Source: Candidatus Saccharibacteria bacterium oral taxon 488
GTDB taxonomy: Bacteria > Patescibacteriota > Saccharimonadia > Saccharimonadales > Saccharimonadaceae
DNA: 64,000 nucleotides
Reading direction: 5' to 3'
Assembly (NCBI GenBank): GCA_010202645.1
Contig: CP047920.1
Span: forward strand, 186,001-250,000
Positions 8,601 through 16,776 of the stretch are shown one piece after another. Position numbers and translations under genes: made by a program. Within the stretch, counting starts at the first letter, position 1. The number at the start of each line of letters is the position of its first letter. A model generated the notes under the pieces. The model was not told the origin of the DNA. It worked only from the letters and a program-made list of their open reading frames with translations, and made no database searches.

Positions 8601-8626
8601 AAATCCCGCCATTTTGGCGGGATTTT
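8601..8626. terminator. Terminator of rpsB-tsf, also abutting recF
   Basis: AAATCCCGCCA (8601-8611) pairs perfectly with TGGCGGGATTT (8615-8625) around a 3-nt loop and ends in T residues. It can act for both strands; the recF stop codon lies at its edge. Confidence 0.85.
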
Positions 8627-9680
8627 AGCGCGTTGAGATTATCAAACAGTCATCCCTCTGGTGGCGGGCGTCAGTGGTGGTGACGATGAATTGGTGGTTC
8701 TGGATGGTCTCTTGGAGGAGCTTTTCGCGGGTGGCGTCCAGCTCAGAAAAGACGTCATCCAGGAGGATCAATGGTCGTGATTGGCTTTTTTTCGTTTGCA
8801 GTTCCAGCTCGAGTAGCTTGAAAGCTAGCATAATGGTGCGCATCTCGCCGCGTGAGGCGACTTTGATGGCTGGTTGATTATGGAGGAAAATCGCAAAATC
8901 TTCGCGGTGCGGGCCGGCCGAGGTGTGGCCTGTGGTGATTTCATAGTCGCGGGTGCGCTGCAGGTGATCGAGGAGTGCTTGTTCATATTGATCAAGTGAT
9001 GCACTGGCTTGATAGGCGGCCGTAAAAGCTGTCTTGTGTCCCGCTAGCGCTACATATAAACTACTCAGCGCCGCCTCGTGTTTAGCCAAGAATTCAGCAC
9101 GAGCCTGGGCGATGTGGGTCGCTAGCTGGACGAACTTAATATCCCAGGCAAAGAGATGATCACGCCAGTTTTGGGTCGTCTCGTGGGGGTGTTTGAGTAG
9201 TTCATTGCGCTGCAGCAGGGTTCGGTGAAAGGCACGGAGAGTGGCTTCGTATTGAGCATCCAGCCGAGATAATATACCGTCCAGAAAATCCCGCCGCCGC
9301 GATGGCGAGGAGGAAATGAGCCGTAGCTCGCTCGGCTCAAACAGAACGACCGGCAGGCGATGTTTGCGGGGAAGGAGCTTGCTGCGGCTATCGTTAATCG
9401 TAAACTCTTTATTTATCGTGCCGTCGGTTGTGCGGAGCAGCTGGAGGCGTCGAGAGGCATTGTCGGTTTCGAGGTGGATGATGGTTTGTGTTTGGTCGTG
9501 CTGCATGCAATCAGCAAGACTGCCACGAAAGCTACTGCCGCGGAGGGCAACGTATATCGCTTCGAGCAAGTTTGTCTTGCCGGTGCCGTTTGGGCCAATG
9601 ATGACGGTGCCGCCTGGCGCCAGTGTCGTCTCATAAAGGTCGTAGGAGCGAAAATGATATAGTTTGATTTGTGTTATCAC
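8625..9680 (-). CDS. recF: DNA replication and repair protein RecF
   Basis: RecF is an SMC-like ATPase that works with RecO/RecR to load RecA at gaps. The 351-residue product has Walker A GPNGTGKT at 29-36, a central helical part, and a C-terminal Walker B/D-loop LILLDDVFSELD. recO lies in this window at 57.8 kb. The start is a GTG at 9680 with TATAAT 8 nt upstream, so it is probably leaderless. The stop overlaps the tsf terminator. No dnaA/dnaN/gyr neighbours are seen, so the classical origin cluster is not here. Confidence 0.93.
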   Translation of the reverse strand: MITQIKLYHFRSYDLYETTLAPGGTVIIGPNGTGKTNLLEAIYVALRGSSFRGSLADCMQHDQTQTIIHLETDNASRRLQLLRTTDGTINKEFTINDSRSKLLPRKHRLPVVLFEPSELRLISSSPSRRRDFLDGILSRLDAQYEATLRAFHRTLLQRNELLKHPHETTQNWRDHLFAWDIKFVQLATHIAQARAEFLAKHEAALSSLYVALAGHKTAFTAAYQASASLDQYEQALLDHLQRTRDYEITTGHTSAGPHREDFAIFLHNQPAIKVASRGEMRTIMLAFKLLELELQTKKSQSRPLILLDDVFSELDATREKLLQETIQNHQFIVTTTDARHQRDDCLIISTR

Positions 9681-9688
9681 TGACGATA

Positions 9689-9694
9689 ATTATA
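9689..9694 (-). promoter_or_regulatory. -10 box TATAAT of recF
   Basis: Minus-strand TATAAT, 8 nt before GTG 9680. It lies inside the 5-base gap and last codons of the upstream hypothetical gene. Confidence 0.6.
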
Positions 9695-10369
9695 TCATGC
9701 GGCTTCTTCTGGCGAAGTTAGTTCCGCATAAGGATCGGCGACCCGTCGGAGATTTTTTTGGTCTTCTGGATCAATGAGTCCTGGATGAGAGAGAATGCTA
9801 TGTTTAATGTGGGTTTCATGCAGTGAAAGGGGACGTTGCATGCCTCTATATTTGGGCGGTAGGTCTTGCTCGCTGCCACTAGTAATATCGTTTTTGATGA
9901 CACATTCCCACGTGTCGGGCGCGCTCTCGATGAGCTTGACATGGTGAGTGCCAGTGACGCCCAAGTAATCAATAGGCATTGGCGGAAATTCAATGGCTAC
10001 TCGTGGTGTTTCGGGGTGCTCCTCCATATACCAGTCTTCTGCACGGCGGATGGTGAATTCCTGTCCCCCGTATTCAACTTTTACGGTCTTGAAGCCATTG
10101 GGGTGTTCCTTGTCGGCATCAAGAGTGTCATTATTTTCAGCGGCGATCGCGGTAGCCTCACCAAAGAACTCACGACTTTCGTCTTGGTCGCCTGGTGTTT
10201 CCACGTCGCCGGTAGGTTCGTTGATACCATCCGGGAGATTACCGTAAAGTTTTGCATTATAGTCACCGTCGCGTGCTGCAACTTCCTCAGAACTAAGCGG
10301 AGTTGGTCTTCTCTTTGTCCTCTCTCCGTCTTTTCCAATCCAGTCTAGTCGTTCAAAATCGTAGGTCAT
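9695..10369 (-). CDS. Hypothetical acidic soluble protein
   Basis: The family is not recognised. The 224-residue product is acidic, with a long charged disordered-looking region (about 30-90) followed by a more ordered part containing several Pro/Trp/Tyr residues (WYMEEHPETP, PPMPIDYLGV). No membrane segment or signal peptide is seen. A consensus promoter (TTGACT, 17 bp, TAAAAT) lies 37-65 nt upstream of the ATG, so it is expressed with a leader rather than leaderless. It precedes recF by 14 bases on the same strand; recF also has its own -10 box. Function is unknown. Confidence 0.65.
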   Translation of the reverse strand: MTYDFERLDWIGKDGERTKRRPTPLSSEEVAARDGDYNAKLYGNLPDGINEPTGDVETPGDQDESREFFGEATAIAAENNDTLDADKEHPNGFKTVKVEYGGQEFTIRRAEDWYMEEHPETPRVAIEFPPMPIDYLGVTGTHHVKLIESAPDTWECVIKNDITSGSEQDLPPKYRGMQRPLSLHETHIKHSILSHPGLIDPEDQKNLRRVADPYAELTSPEEAA

Positions 10370-10405
10370 TTCTAAGTTTTTGTTTAGTTATACGTTAACG
10401 TTTTG

Positions 10406-10434
10406 ATTTTAGCATGAATATTTGGATAAGTCAA
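10406..10434 (-). promoter_or_regulatory. Promoter of the 9695 gene
   Basis: On the minus strand: TTGACT (10429-10434), a 17-bp spacer, TAAAAT (10406-10411). Confidence 0.6.
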
Positions 10435-10459
10435 GCAGACAACCTTGCCACTAGTCTGT

Positions 10460-10465
10460 TATAAT
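10460..10465 (+). promoter_or_regulatory. -10 box TATAAT of the frr operon
   Basis: TATAAT lies 24 nt before the frr ATG. A GGGAGGA ribosome binding site lies in between, so this operon has a short conventional leader. Confidence 0.55.
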
Positions 10466-10489
10466 GGATGACAGATAACGGGAGGAAAT

Positions 10490-11044
10490 ATGTTTGACAC
10501 ACAACCATATGAGGATAAAATGGCGCAGGCGTTTAGCCATTTTCAGGACGAGCTGAAAAAGGTGCGGACGGGACGGGCGCATGCCGGGATGCTGGACGGC
10601 GTGATGGTGGAGGCGTACGGGACGCGGATGCCGCTGAACCAGGTGGCAAATGTGACGGCGCCGGAGGCGCAGATGCTAGTAGTGACGCCGTTTGATCCGA
10701 GTAATATTACGGCAATTTCGGCAGCGATTCGCGACAACCAGAGTTTGGGTTTTAATCCGTCCGATGATGGGCGGGTGGTGCGCGTGCCAGTGCCAGCGCT
10801 GACTGAGGAGCGCCGCAAGCAATTAGTCAAGCAGGTTAGCGAAAAGGTCGAAGAAGCGCGGATCGCTATGCGGACGATTCGCCAGGATGCTCTGAAGGAT
10901 GCCAAGCGCATGAAAGACGCCAAGGAACTCGGCGAGGATGATTATAAGCGAGTCGAGAAAGAGATTGACGCGCTGATGAGTAAGGTGCAGACGCAAATTG
11001 ACGAAGTGTTTAAGGCGAAAGAAAAGGACGTGTTGACGGTTTGA
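10490..11044 (+). CDS. frr: Ribosome recycling factor
   Basis: RRF splits post-termination ribosomes together with EF-G. The 184-residue length and sequence are typical: helix with KVRTGRAHAGMLDG, the middle domain VTPFDPSNI, and the C-terminal helix with RTIRQDALKDAK. A strong ribosome binding site (GGGAGGA) precedes ATG 10490. It is the first gene of a probable operon running through a nucleotidyltransferase-like gene, uppS, rseP, a CPBP protease and proS. Its TGA overlaps the next ATG (TGATG). In many bacteria frr and uppS are neighbours, consistent with this layout. Confidence 0.97.
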   Translation: MFDTQPYEDKMAQAFSHFQDELKKVRTGRAHAGMLDGVMVEAYGTRMPLNQVANVTAPEAQMLVVTPFDPSNITAISAAIRDNQSLGFNPSDDGRVVRVPVPALTEERRKQLVKQVSEKVEEARIAMRTIRQDALKDAKRMKDAKELGEDDYKRVEKEIDALMSKVQTQIDEVFKAKEKDVLTV

Positions 11045-11460
11045 TGAGTCGGACATTTGCCGGGCGTGTGAAAGAATTAGGGCTGCCGCTGGATCAGATT
11101 ATTATCATTGGCAGCGGTATTTTGGATCAGTTAGGAATCCGCTGGTCTACTGATATTGACGTGGCGGCAGGTCAAGCGGTATTAGAAAAAATTGCTCGTA
11201 GCGATGGCTGGGCTAAAAAGATTGATAAAAATCAACGCCAGTATTTGGTGAAGCATGATGGATCGGCCGAGATCTGGGATGGCTGGGAAATTGACGGGCG
11301 AATTGTTGAGTATGACGAGCTGCTGGACTACGCGGTGGAATATGATGGTGTGAAGTTTGTCAATCTAGATTTTCTGCGGCGCTGGAAAAACTGGCGCGGG
11401 CGCGAAAAAGATATACAGGATGTGAAATTGATTGATGAGTGGAGGGTGAAACATGAGTGA
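11044..11460 (+). CDS. Small nucleotidyltransferase-fold protein
   Basis: The 138-residue product has the hallmarks of a minimal Pol-beta-like nucleotidyltransferase: a Gly-Ser pair (IIIIGSGIL) followed about 15 residues later by D-I-D-V, the metal-binding Asp pair. A further acidic region follows. Start ATG 11044 overlaps the frr stop; a TTG at 11041 in frame is less likely. The end overlaps the uppS start (ATGAGTGA). The exact substrate is unknown. Such proteins are related to MNT-type antitoxins and to small uncharacterised transferases, but no HEPN partner is adjacent, so a toxin-antitoxin role is not supported. Confidence 0.6.
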   Translation: MSRTFAGRVKELGLPLDQIIIIGSGILDQLGIRWSTDIDVAAGQAVLEKIARSDGWAKKIDKNQRQYLVKHDGSAEIWDGWEIDGRIVEYDELLDYAVEYDGVKFVNLDFLRRWKNWRGREKDIQDVKLIDEWRVKHE

Positions 11461-12148
11461 AAAAACAGAATTGCCGAGGCACGTTGGCTTTATCGTTGAC
11501 GGTAATCGCCGCTGGGCGAAGCAGCACGGCCTGCCGGCCTATGAGGGGCATTTGGCGGGATACAATAGTCTGAAGGATGTGCTACTGGAGACGTTGCGCC
11601 GTGGCGTCAAGTATGCCAGCGCGTATGTGTTCAGTACAGAAAATTGGAAGCGTTCTGAGGAGGAGGTTGGGCATTTGATGGGCCTGCTGCTCAAGGTACT
11701 GGAGTCGGACGTGCCGATATTTTTGGAGCATAATGTGCGGATGCGGGTGATTGGTTCACGCGAGGGGCTGTCAGAGACCTTACGAAAAGCGATTGAGCGA
11801 GCCGAGGAGCGAACGCGGAATTTGACGGGTGGCGAGCTGCTTTTGTGCCTTAATTACGGCGGACATTTGGAAATTGCCGACGCGGTTAAAAAAATTGTTC
11901 AGTCGGGCGTGGCGGTCGAAGAGGTGACACCAGAACTGATCGCTCAGAACTTGTATGCGCCGGAAGTGCCGCCGTGTGACCTCATTGTGCGAACAAGCGG
12001 CGAACAGCGATTGAGTAATTTCATGCTGTGGCGGGCAGCATACAGTGAGCTAATGTTCATCGAGAAAAACTGGCCGGACATGACGATAAAAGATGTGGAG
12101 TTCATTCTAGAGGAGTACAAAAAACGTAATCGGCGCTTTGGAGGGTAA
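11453..12148 (+). CDS. uppS: Isoprenyl (undecaprenyl) diphosphate synthase
   Basis: This cis-prenyltransferase makes the C55 lipid carrier for peptidoglycan from farnesyl-PP and isopentenyl-PP. In the 231-residue product the catalytic Asp16 lies in VDGNRRWAK, followed by STENWKR and the C-terminal RTSGEQRLSNFMLW that binds substrate phosphate and Mg. It overlaps the upstream gene by 8 bases and is 2 bases from rseP. The same window encodes uppP, which recycles the product. The call is secure; the exact chain length cannot be read from sequence. Confidence 0.95.
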   Translation: MSEKTELPRHVGFIVDGNRRWAKQHGLPAYEGHLAGYNSLKDVLLETLRRGVKYASAYVFSTENWKRSEEEVGHLMGLLLKVLESDVPIFLEHNVRMRVIGSREGLSETLRKAIERAEERTRNLTGGELLLCLNYGGHLEIADAVKKIVQSGVAVEEVTPELIAQNLYAPEVPPCDLIVRTSGEQRLSNFMLWRAAYSELMFIEKNWPDMTIKDVEFILEEYKKRNRRFGG

Positions 12149-12150
12149 TA

Positions 12151-13317
12151 ATGGTGTTCATTGGAATTTTGATCGGGCTGATCATACTGGTTTTGTTGGT
12201 GGTAGTGCACGAATTGGGGCACGCGATCGTGGCGCGGCGCAATGGTGTGGTGGTTGAGGAATTTGGTATCGGTTTTCCACCGGCTGCGAAAAAATGGCGG
12301 CCTAAAAAGAGCTTTCTTGGCAAGAATGTGATGTTTAGTCTAAACTGGCTGCCGCTCGGCGGGTTCGTCAAGCTGAAGGGTGAATACGATTCGGCCGAAG
12401 GCGCAGGGACGTATGGCGGCGCTACTTTTTGGGTAAAGACCAAGATTTTATTAGCCGGCGTGATGATGAATTGGCTGACGGCTGCCCTGCTGTTCATGAT
12501 ATTGGCGCTGGTGGGGATGCCAAAAATTTTACCACAGCAGGCAGTGCTACCATTTGATTCGCGGGTGGAGCGTTCGGCGTTGACGGTGGCGCGAGTGACG
12601 CCAGGTTCGCCAGCGGAGAAAGTTGGCCTTCAGCGTGGCGATGAGGTGCGAAAGATCGGCGATCATAACGTGGCAACACCAGCCGAGCTGTCGGCAGCCA
12701 CGAAGGCGCAGGCTGGTCGTGAGGTGATGATTGAGCTGGTGCGCAGCGGTCAGATGTTCACCAAGCAGGTCAAATTGCAAACTGCTGAGCAAGCAAAGAA
12801 TGGCGGCTATCTCGGCGTCGGCCCGCAACAGACGCAGACGATTCACAGTACCTGGTCGGCGCCAATCGCAGCAGTGGTGACTACGGGGCAATTGACGTAT
12901 GAGACGGTGGCGGGCGTTGGCTCGATCCTTGTAAAAACGATCAACGGGACGATCGGGCAATTAGTTGGCTCGCCAGAATCTCGCCAGGCGGCCAAGGCTG
13001 ATCTGGCGGCGGTTGGCGAAAGTGTGGCCGGGCCGGTCGGCATCTTGGGTGTGCTGTTTCCGTCAGTGCTGAGTTCTGGTGTGACGCAGATTTTACTGCT
13101 GGCGGCGATCATTTCGTTGACACTAGCGGTGATGAACGTGCTGCCAATTCCGGCGCTGGACGGCGGGCGGTGGTTCACGATGGCGGGCTTTAAATTATTC
13201 AAGAAAAAATTGACCAAAGAGCGCGAGGAAACGATTCAGGGCATCGGCTTTCTGGTGCTAATGGCGCTGACGGTTTTAGTGACATGGAGTGATATTGCGA
13301 AAGTATTAAGGGGATAA
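12151..13317 (+). CDS. rseP: RseP-type site-2 (M50) membrane metalloprotease
   Basis: An intramembrane zinc protease. The first transmembrane helix carries H20-E-L-G-H24, and the second metal site is in MNVLPIPALDGGRW with Asp337. A PDZ domain lies between (roughly 125-200). Four transmembrane segments are visible. Length 388 is slightly shorter than E. coli RseP (450), which has two PDZ domains. It lies between uppS and a CPBP protease in an operon, a common position (uppS-cdsA-rseP). cdsA is missing here. A role in signal-peptide remnant clearance or regulated intramembrane proteolysis is family knowledge. Confidence 0.93.
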   Translation: MVFIGILIGLIILVLLVVVHELGHAIVARRNGVVVEEFGIGFPPAAKKWRPKKSFLGKNVMFSLNWLPLGGFVKLKGEYDSAEGAGTYGGATFWVKTKILLAGVMMNWLTAALLFMILALVGMPKILPQQAVLPFDSRVERSALTVARVTPGSPAEKVGLQRGDEVRKIGDHNVATPAELSAATKAQAGREVMIELVRSGQMFTKQVKLQTAEQAKNGGYLGVGPQQTQTIHSTWSAPIAAVVTTGQLTYETVAGVGSILVKTINGTIGQLVGSPESRQAAKADLAAVGESVAGPVGILGVLFPSVLSSGVTQILLLAAIISLTLAVMNVLPIPALDGGRWFTMAGFKLFKKKLTKEREETIQGIGFLVLMALTVLVTWSDIAKVLRG

Positions 13318-13321
13318 AATT

Positions 13322-14155
13322 ATGAGAAAGCGGGCGAGAAGTGAAAAAACCCAGTCGACAAAGGGGCGGCTGAATAAACATAATTGGTGGCTGCTCATTG
13401 TGCTGCCAGCATGGACGTATGCGGCGTTCTGGATGGCGCAGTTAATTGTGCTTGGCCTAGTGTGGGTGCTTAGTCATGTTGGTGTGCCGCTTGGTTCGGT
13501 GAATGAGGTGCTGCTGAACGCGACGGGTTCGGTCGTTGTGTATGTCCTGGCGGTGACCTTGGTGGTGGGCCTGCCATTTTATGTCCGTCGCCGCCGAACG
13601 ACGCTGAAAGAAATGGGGGTGACCGATTGGCCGTCGTGGTGGGACGTGGTGATTACACCGGCAGCCTTTATTGTATACACAATTTGCTCAATGGTGTTTT
13701 TAACAGTGGTGACTAAACTGATAGCAATTGATATTCATCAGCCACAGGCACTGCCATTCTCGCAGTCGATGCTTGGTACCCAGTGGCAATATATCGCGGC
13801 ATTTATGACGATAGCGGTGCTGGCGCCGGTGGCGGAGGAGCTACTATTTCGCGGTTATTTGTATGGTAAATTGCGGCGGACGGCGCCAGTTTGGATGGCG
13901 GTTTTGATCACCAGCCTGACGTTTGGGGCGGCGCATTTGTGGGGAGGCAGCGGGTCGTTGCAGTGGGCGGTCGCGGCCGATACCTTTGTGCTGAGTATCG
14001 TGATGAGCCTAGCGCGGGAGTATACCGGCGCGATCTGGGTGCCAGTTTTGATGCATATCGCGAAAAACAGCATCGCCTTTTATGCGCTGTACGTTAATCC
14101 AAACCTTTTAGAGCAACTAAAGTCGGCGCTGCTGCCGCTTATCGGAGGAATGTAA
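13322..14155 (+). CDS. CPBP family intramembrane metalloprotease
   Basis: This CAAX/bacteriocin-processing (Abi, ABI/CPBP) membrane protein has about seven hydrophobic segments in 277 residues. The diagnostic motif EELLFRGYLYGKL (the EExxxR motif, near residues 171-176) is present, and a second His motif FGAAHLWGG follows about 35 residues later. These provide the metal ligands in the Rce1 family. It starts 4 bases after rseP and ends 1 base before the proS start, so it is in the operon. The substrate is unknown; bacterial members can act in surface protein maturation or bacteriocin self-immunity. Confidence 0.85.
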   Translation: MRKRARSEKTQSTKGRLNKHNWWLLIVLPAWTYAAFWMAQLIVLGLVWVLSHVGVPLGSVNEVLLNATGSVVVYVLAVTLVVGLPFYVRRRRTTLKEMGVTDWPSWWDVVITPAAFIVYTICSMVFLTVVTKLIAIDIHQPQALPFSQSMLGTQWQYIAAFMTIAVLAPVAEELLFRGYLYGKLRRTAPVWMAVLITSLTFGAAHLWGGSGSLQWAVAADTFVLSIVMSLAREYTGAIWVPVLMHIAKNSIAFYALYVNPNLLEQLKSALLPLIGGM

Positions 14156-14156
14156 A

Positions 14157-15407
14157 ATGCGAATGAGCCAACTATTTACGAGGACGGCCAAGACCGCACC
14201 GGCGGACGAAGTGTCGAAAAATGCCCAGCTCCTCATCCGCGCGGGATTTGTGTATAAGGTGATGGCGGGCGTGTATGCGTACACGCCACTAGGGCTGCGT
14301 GTGCTGGAAAACATCAAACAAATTGTCCGTGAGGAGATGAATGCGATTGGTGGCCAAGAGTTGATCATGACGAATTTGCAGCGCCGCGAGACCTGGGAGG
14401 CAACTGGTCGCTGGAGTGATGAGGTGGTCGATGTGTGGTTTAAAACTCGCTTGCAAGACGACACTGAGCTGGGGTTGGCATGGAGCCACGAAGAAGCGAT
14501 TATGGAAATGATGCAGCAATATGTTAAAAGCTATAAGGATCTACCGGTTAGCGTGTATCAGTTTCAGACCAAGTTGCGTAATGAACTGCGATCAAAGAGC
14601 GGTATTATGCGTGGCCGTGAATTTGTCATGAAGGATATGTACAGTCTGCACGCCACACAGGAGGACATGGATCAGTACTATGAACGGGTTATTGAGGCGT
14701 ATAAGCGCTGCTATGCGCGGTTTGGCATTGGTGACAGTACATTTGTGACATTTGCTGGCGGTGGGGCGTTTACTAAGTTTAGTCACGAGTTCCAGACGAT
14801 ATGTGAAGCGGGTGAGGATACACTGTACGTCAATGCTGACCAGACGGTAGCCGTCAACGAAGAAGTGTTGGATGATGCTACTAAGGAATTGGGCATCAGT
14901 AGAGATGATCTACTACCAGTTGTCAGTGCGGAGGTGGGCAATATATTTAAATTTGGTACCGAAAAAGCTGAACAGATGGGTATCATGTACACCGGTGAAG
15001 ATGGCAAGCAGCATCCGATTTACCTTGCAAGCTACGGCATTGGTATCACGCGGGTGATGGGTGTGATTGCCGAAAAAATGTCGGATGATAAGGGGTTGGT
15101 CTGGCCGGAGAATATCGCACCGTTCAAGGTTCATGTGGTGGCGATTGGTGATAAGGGTCAGGAGCTAGCGAGTACATTATATACCGAGCTGGCAGAAAAG
15201 GGCGTGGAGGTGCTGCTGGATGATCGGGCTGAGCGGCCGGGTGTCAAGTTCGCCGATGCGGAGTTGATGGGTCTGCCATGGCGGATTACGATTGGTGAGC
15301 GAGCGATTGATAGCGATGGGTTATTTGAACTGACCGAGCGGGCAACTGGTGAGACAAAGAAGTTGGATTATCAGCAGTTGCTTAGGTTTTGTTTGGAGCG
15401 CGGGTGA
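14157..15407 (+). CDS. proS: Prolyl-tRNA synthetase, short form without editing domain
   Basis: Class II aminoacyl-tRNA synthetase attaching proline to tRNA-Pro. The N-terminal block (MSQLFTRTAKTAPADE) and the motif-2 region (FVMKDMYSLHATQEDMDQYY) are bacterial-type ProRS. The C-terminal anticodon-binding domain ends at EAL-like residues near 410. Length is 416 versus about 570 in bacteria with the INS editing domain. Here the sequence passes from GGGAFTKFSHEFQTICEAGED to the class II motif 3 region (YGIGITRVMG) with only about 75 residues between, so the INS domain is lost. This resembles the short alphaproteobacterial/mitochondrial form, which cannot clear Ala-tRNA-Pro in cis. Confidence 0.93.
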   Translation: MRMSQLFTRTAKTAPADEVSKNAQLLIRAGFVYKVMAGVYAYTPLGLRVLENIKQIVREEMNAIGGQELIMTNLQRRETWEATGRWSDEVVDVWFKTRLQDDTELGLAWSHEEAIMEMMQQYVKSYKDLPVSVYQFQTKLRNELRSKSGIMRGREFVMKDMYSLHATQEDMDQYYERVIEAYKRCYARFGIGDSTFVTFAGGGAFTKFSHEFQTICEAGEDTLYVNADQTVAVNEEVLDDATKELGISRDDLLPVVSAEVGNIFKFGTEKAEQMGIMYTGEDGKQHPIYLASYGIGITRVMGVIAEKMSDDKGLVWPENIAPFKVHVVAIGDKGQELASTLYTELAEKGVEVLLDDRAERPGVKFADAELMGLPWRITIGERAIDSDGLFELTERATGETKKLDYQQLLRFCLERG

Positions 15408-15428
15408 TCACATTGTCTGATATGTGCG

Positions 15429-15458
15429 ACGGAGGCCAGATTGCACCAGGGGCTCCGT
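15429..15458 (+). terminator. Possible terminator after proS
   Basis: ACGGAG (15429-15434) pairs with CTCCGT (15453-15458), and two more C-G pairs follow after a mismatch. There is no T-run, so confidence is low. Confidence 0.35.
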
Positions 15459-15464
15459 CATGTA

Positions 15465-15493
15465 TTGACATGGTTTGGGGTGATTGCTATACT
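15465..15493 (+). promoter_or_regulatory. greA promoter
   Basis: Perfect TTGACA (15465-15470), a 17-bp spacer, TATACT (15488-15493). It is followed by a leader of about 80 nt with a palindromic segment. Confidence 0.75.
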
Positions 15494-15524
15494 CGTAGAG
15501 ACTTAAATAACCATATGGATAAGC

Positions 15525-15536
15525 GCTATATATAGC
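15525..15536 (+). promoter_or_regulatory. Palindrome GCTATATATAGC with T-rich tail in the greA leader
   Basis: A perfect 12-bp palindrome followed by CACTTTTTGTTTTT, then a partial repeat (GCTATATATGG) at about 15555-15565. It could be an operator or a weak attenuator. Function is inferred only from position. Confidence 0.35.
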
Positions 15537-15581
15537 ACTTTTTGTTTTTGTAGACGCTATATATGGAGTGAGGAGAGTAAC

Positions 15582-16037
15582 ATGAATAAGGTATATCAGA
15601 TTACTGAGAGTGGCCAACGTGAGCTAGAACGAGAGCTAGACGAGCTGAAAAGTCGGCGCGGTGAGATCGCTGATAAAATCGCGGCAGCGCGGGATTTTGG
15701 CGATTTGAGCGAAAATGCAGAGTATGACGCAGCGCGCGAGGCTCAAGGGCTGCTAGAAACGCGCATCACCGAGATTGAAACAATTTTGCAGAATGCGAGC
15801 ATCATTCAGGCTGGCAGTAGTTCGACGGTGGTGCTGGGTAGTACAGTGGAGCTGGAGGCGAACGGTAAGACAGTGGTTTATACCGTCGTTGGGCCGGTCG
15901 AGGCGGATCCGCTAGAAGGGAAGGTCTCGAATGAGTCGCCGATTGGCCAGGCGTTGATGGGAAAAACAGTTGGTGATACGGTAACGATCAGCACGCCAAA
16001 GGGTGAGTTAGCGTATACAGTTGTGGCGCTGCGGTAG
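15582..16037 (+). CDS. greA: Transcription elongation factor GreA
   Basis: GreA rescues backtracked RNA polymerase by stimulating transcript cleavage. The 151-residue product has the N-terminal coiled-coil with the tip residues in FGDLSENAEYDAAREAQG (the catalytic D/E pair) and the C-terminal FKBP-like domain ending in TPKGELAYTVVALR. ATG 15582 is preceded by GAGGAG. It is a monocistronic unit with its own consensus promoter and a palindromic leader element; it converges on the 16071 gene. Confidence 0.96.
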   Translation: MNKVYQITESGQRELERELDELKSRRGEIADKIAAARDFGDLSENAEYDAAREAQGLLETRITEIETILQNASIIQAGSSSTVVLGSTVELEANGKTVVYTVVGPVEADPLEGKVSNESPIGQALMGKTVGDTVTISTPKGELAYTVVALR

Positions 16038-16070
16038 AGTCTTGGGGCGATATTTGCGACAGTTTGTTAC

Positions 16071-16682
16071 TTAAAATATGTTACGAAAGATGCAATATAG
16101 TATGCGTGACAGTGTATGTTGCTTTCTAAATATGCGCTGCCTCGTCGTTTTTTCTAATTTCTTCTGTACAGCTTGACGTGCTTGTTTCCGTACTTTTTTC
16201 AGCATCAGTCGCTGAGACCCACTTTCAGATAACCCTTGGAGTATGATATCATCTTGCACTGGTAAGTTCTGCTGGCTAAACTGCTCCATGATCGTTTTTG
16301 CTGGTGTAGCGTCAGTTTTTGGATGATAAAAGTTATATATTGCTAGAGTTACTCGGCCGAGACGCTTTTGCATTTCTTTAGAAAGCCCACCAGGTTTACG
16401 CTCCAATTCCTTGAGCGCGTCCTCGAGAGCGTATGCTTCCTCTGGATATTTTTCACGGAGTAAATCAGCCACATTGACCACATCCATTAGGGCACGGAGT
16501 GGGTAGGCCGGGGGTTCCGTCCTGCTCCTTAGTTCTTCTATCCACGAATGAGCATTATGGTAGAGCTTCTTTGCTTGACCTGGGTCGTCACAGCCATCGG
16601 GCGAGTCCACTTCCCATGAGGACGTCGAGGTCTCTGGGGGCGTCGGGGTTTCATCTCTTGTTAGCAGCGTATCCTTGAACAT
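16071..16682 (-). CDS. Hypothetical soluble helical protein
   Basis: No family is recognised. The 203-residue product starts with a Thr/Pro/Ser-rich acidic segment (about 8-35). A mainly helical remainder follows, with a Lys/Arg-rich C-terminal end (KKVRKQARQAVQKK near 160-175). No signal peptide or membrane span is seen. The ATG at 16682 is 8 nt from GATAAT, with TTGCAA 17 bp further upstream, so it is probably leaderless. It is a single gene on the minus strand between greA and the DUF2207 gene. Function is unknown. Confidence 0.6.
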   Translation of the reverse strand: MFKDTLLTRDETPTPPETSTSSWEVDSPDGCDDPGQAKKLYHNAHSWIEELRSRTEPPAYPLRALMDVVNVADLLREKYPEEAYALEDALKELERKPGGLSKEMQKRLGRVTLAIYNFYHPKTDATPAKTIMEQFSQQNLPVQDDIILQGLSESGSQRLMLKKVRKQARQAVQKKLEKTTRQRIFRKQHTLSRILYCIFRNIF

Positions 16683-16690
16683 CGTTCTCC

Positions 16691-16719
16691 ATTATCCAAT
16701 AAATACTTCATCTTTGCAA
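16691..16719 (-). promoter_or_regulatory. Promoter of the 16071 gene
   Basis: Minus strand: TTGCAA (16714-16719), 17-bp spacer, GATAAT (16691-16696), then 8 nt to the ATG. Confidence 0.5.
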
Positions 16720-16764
16720 GGCCATTGGCGATAATATTATTAAAAGCGCATCAGTAATAAGTGA

Positions 16765-16770
16765 TATAAT
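16765..16770 (+). promoter_or_regulatory. -10 box TATAAT of the DUF2207 gene
   Basis: TATAAT with a 6-nt gap to ATG 16777. It predicts a leaderless transcript. Confidence 0.65.
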
Positions 16771-16776
16771 TAACAT

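Noticed and set aside
11044..11460. MNT-HEPN toxin-antitoxin module
   Set aside because: The nucleotidyltransferase-like gene has no HEPN partner; its neighbours are frr and uppS in a housekeeping operon.
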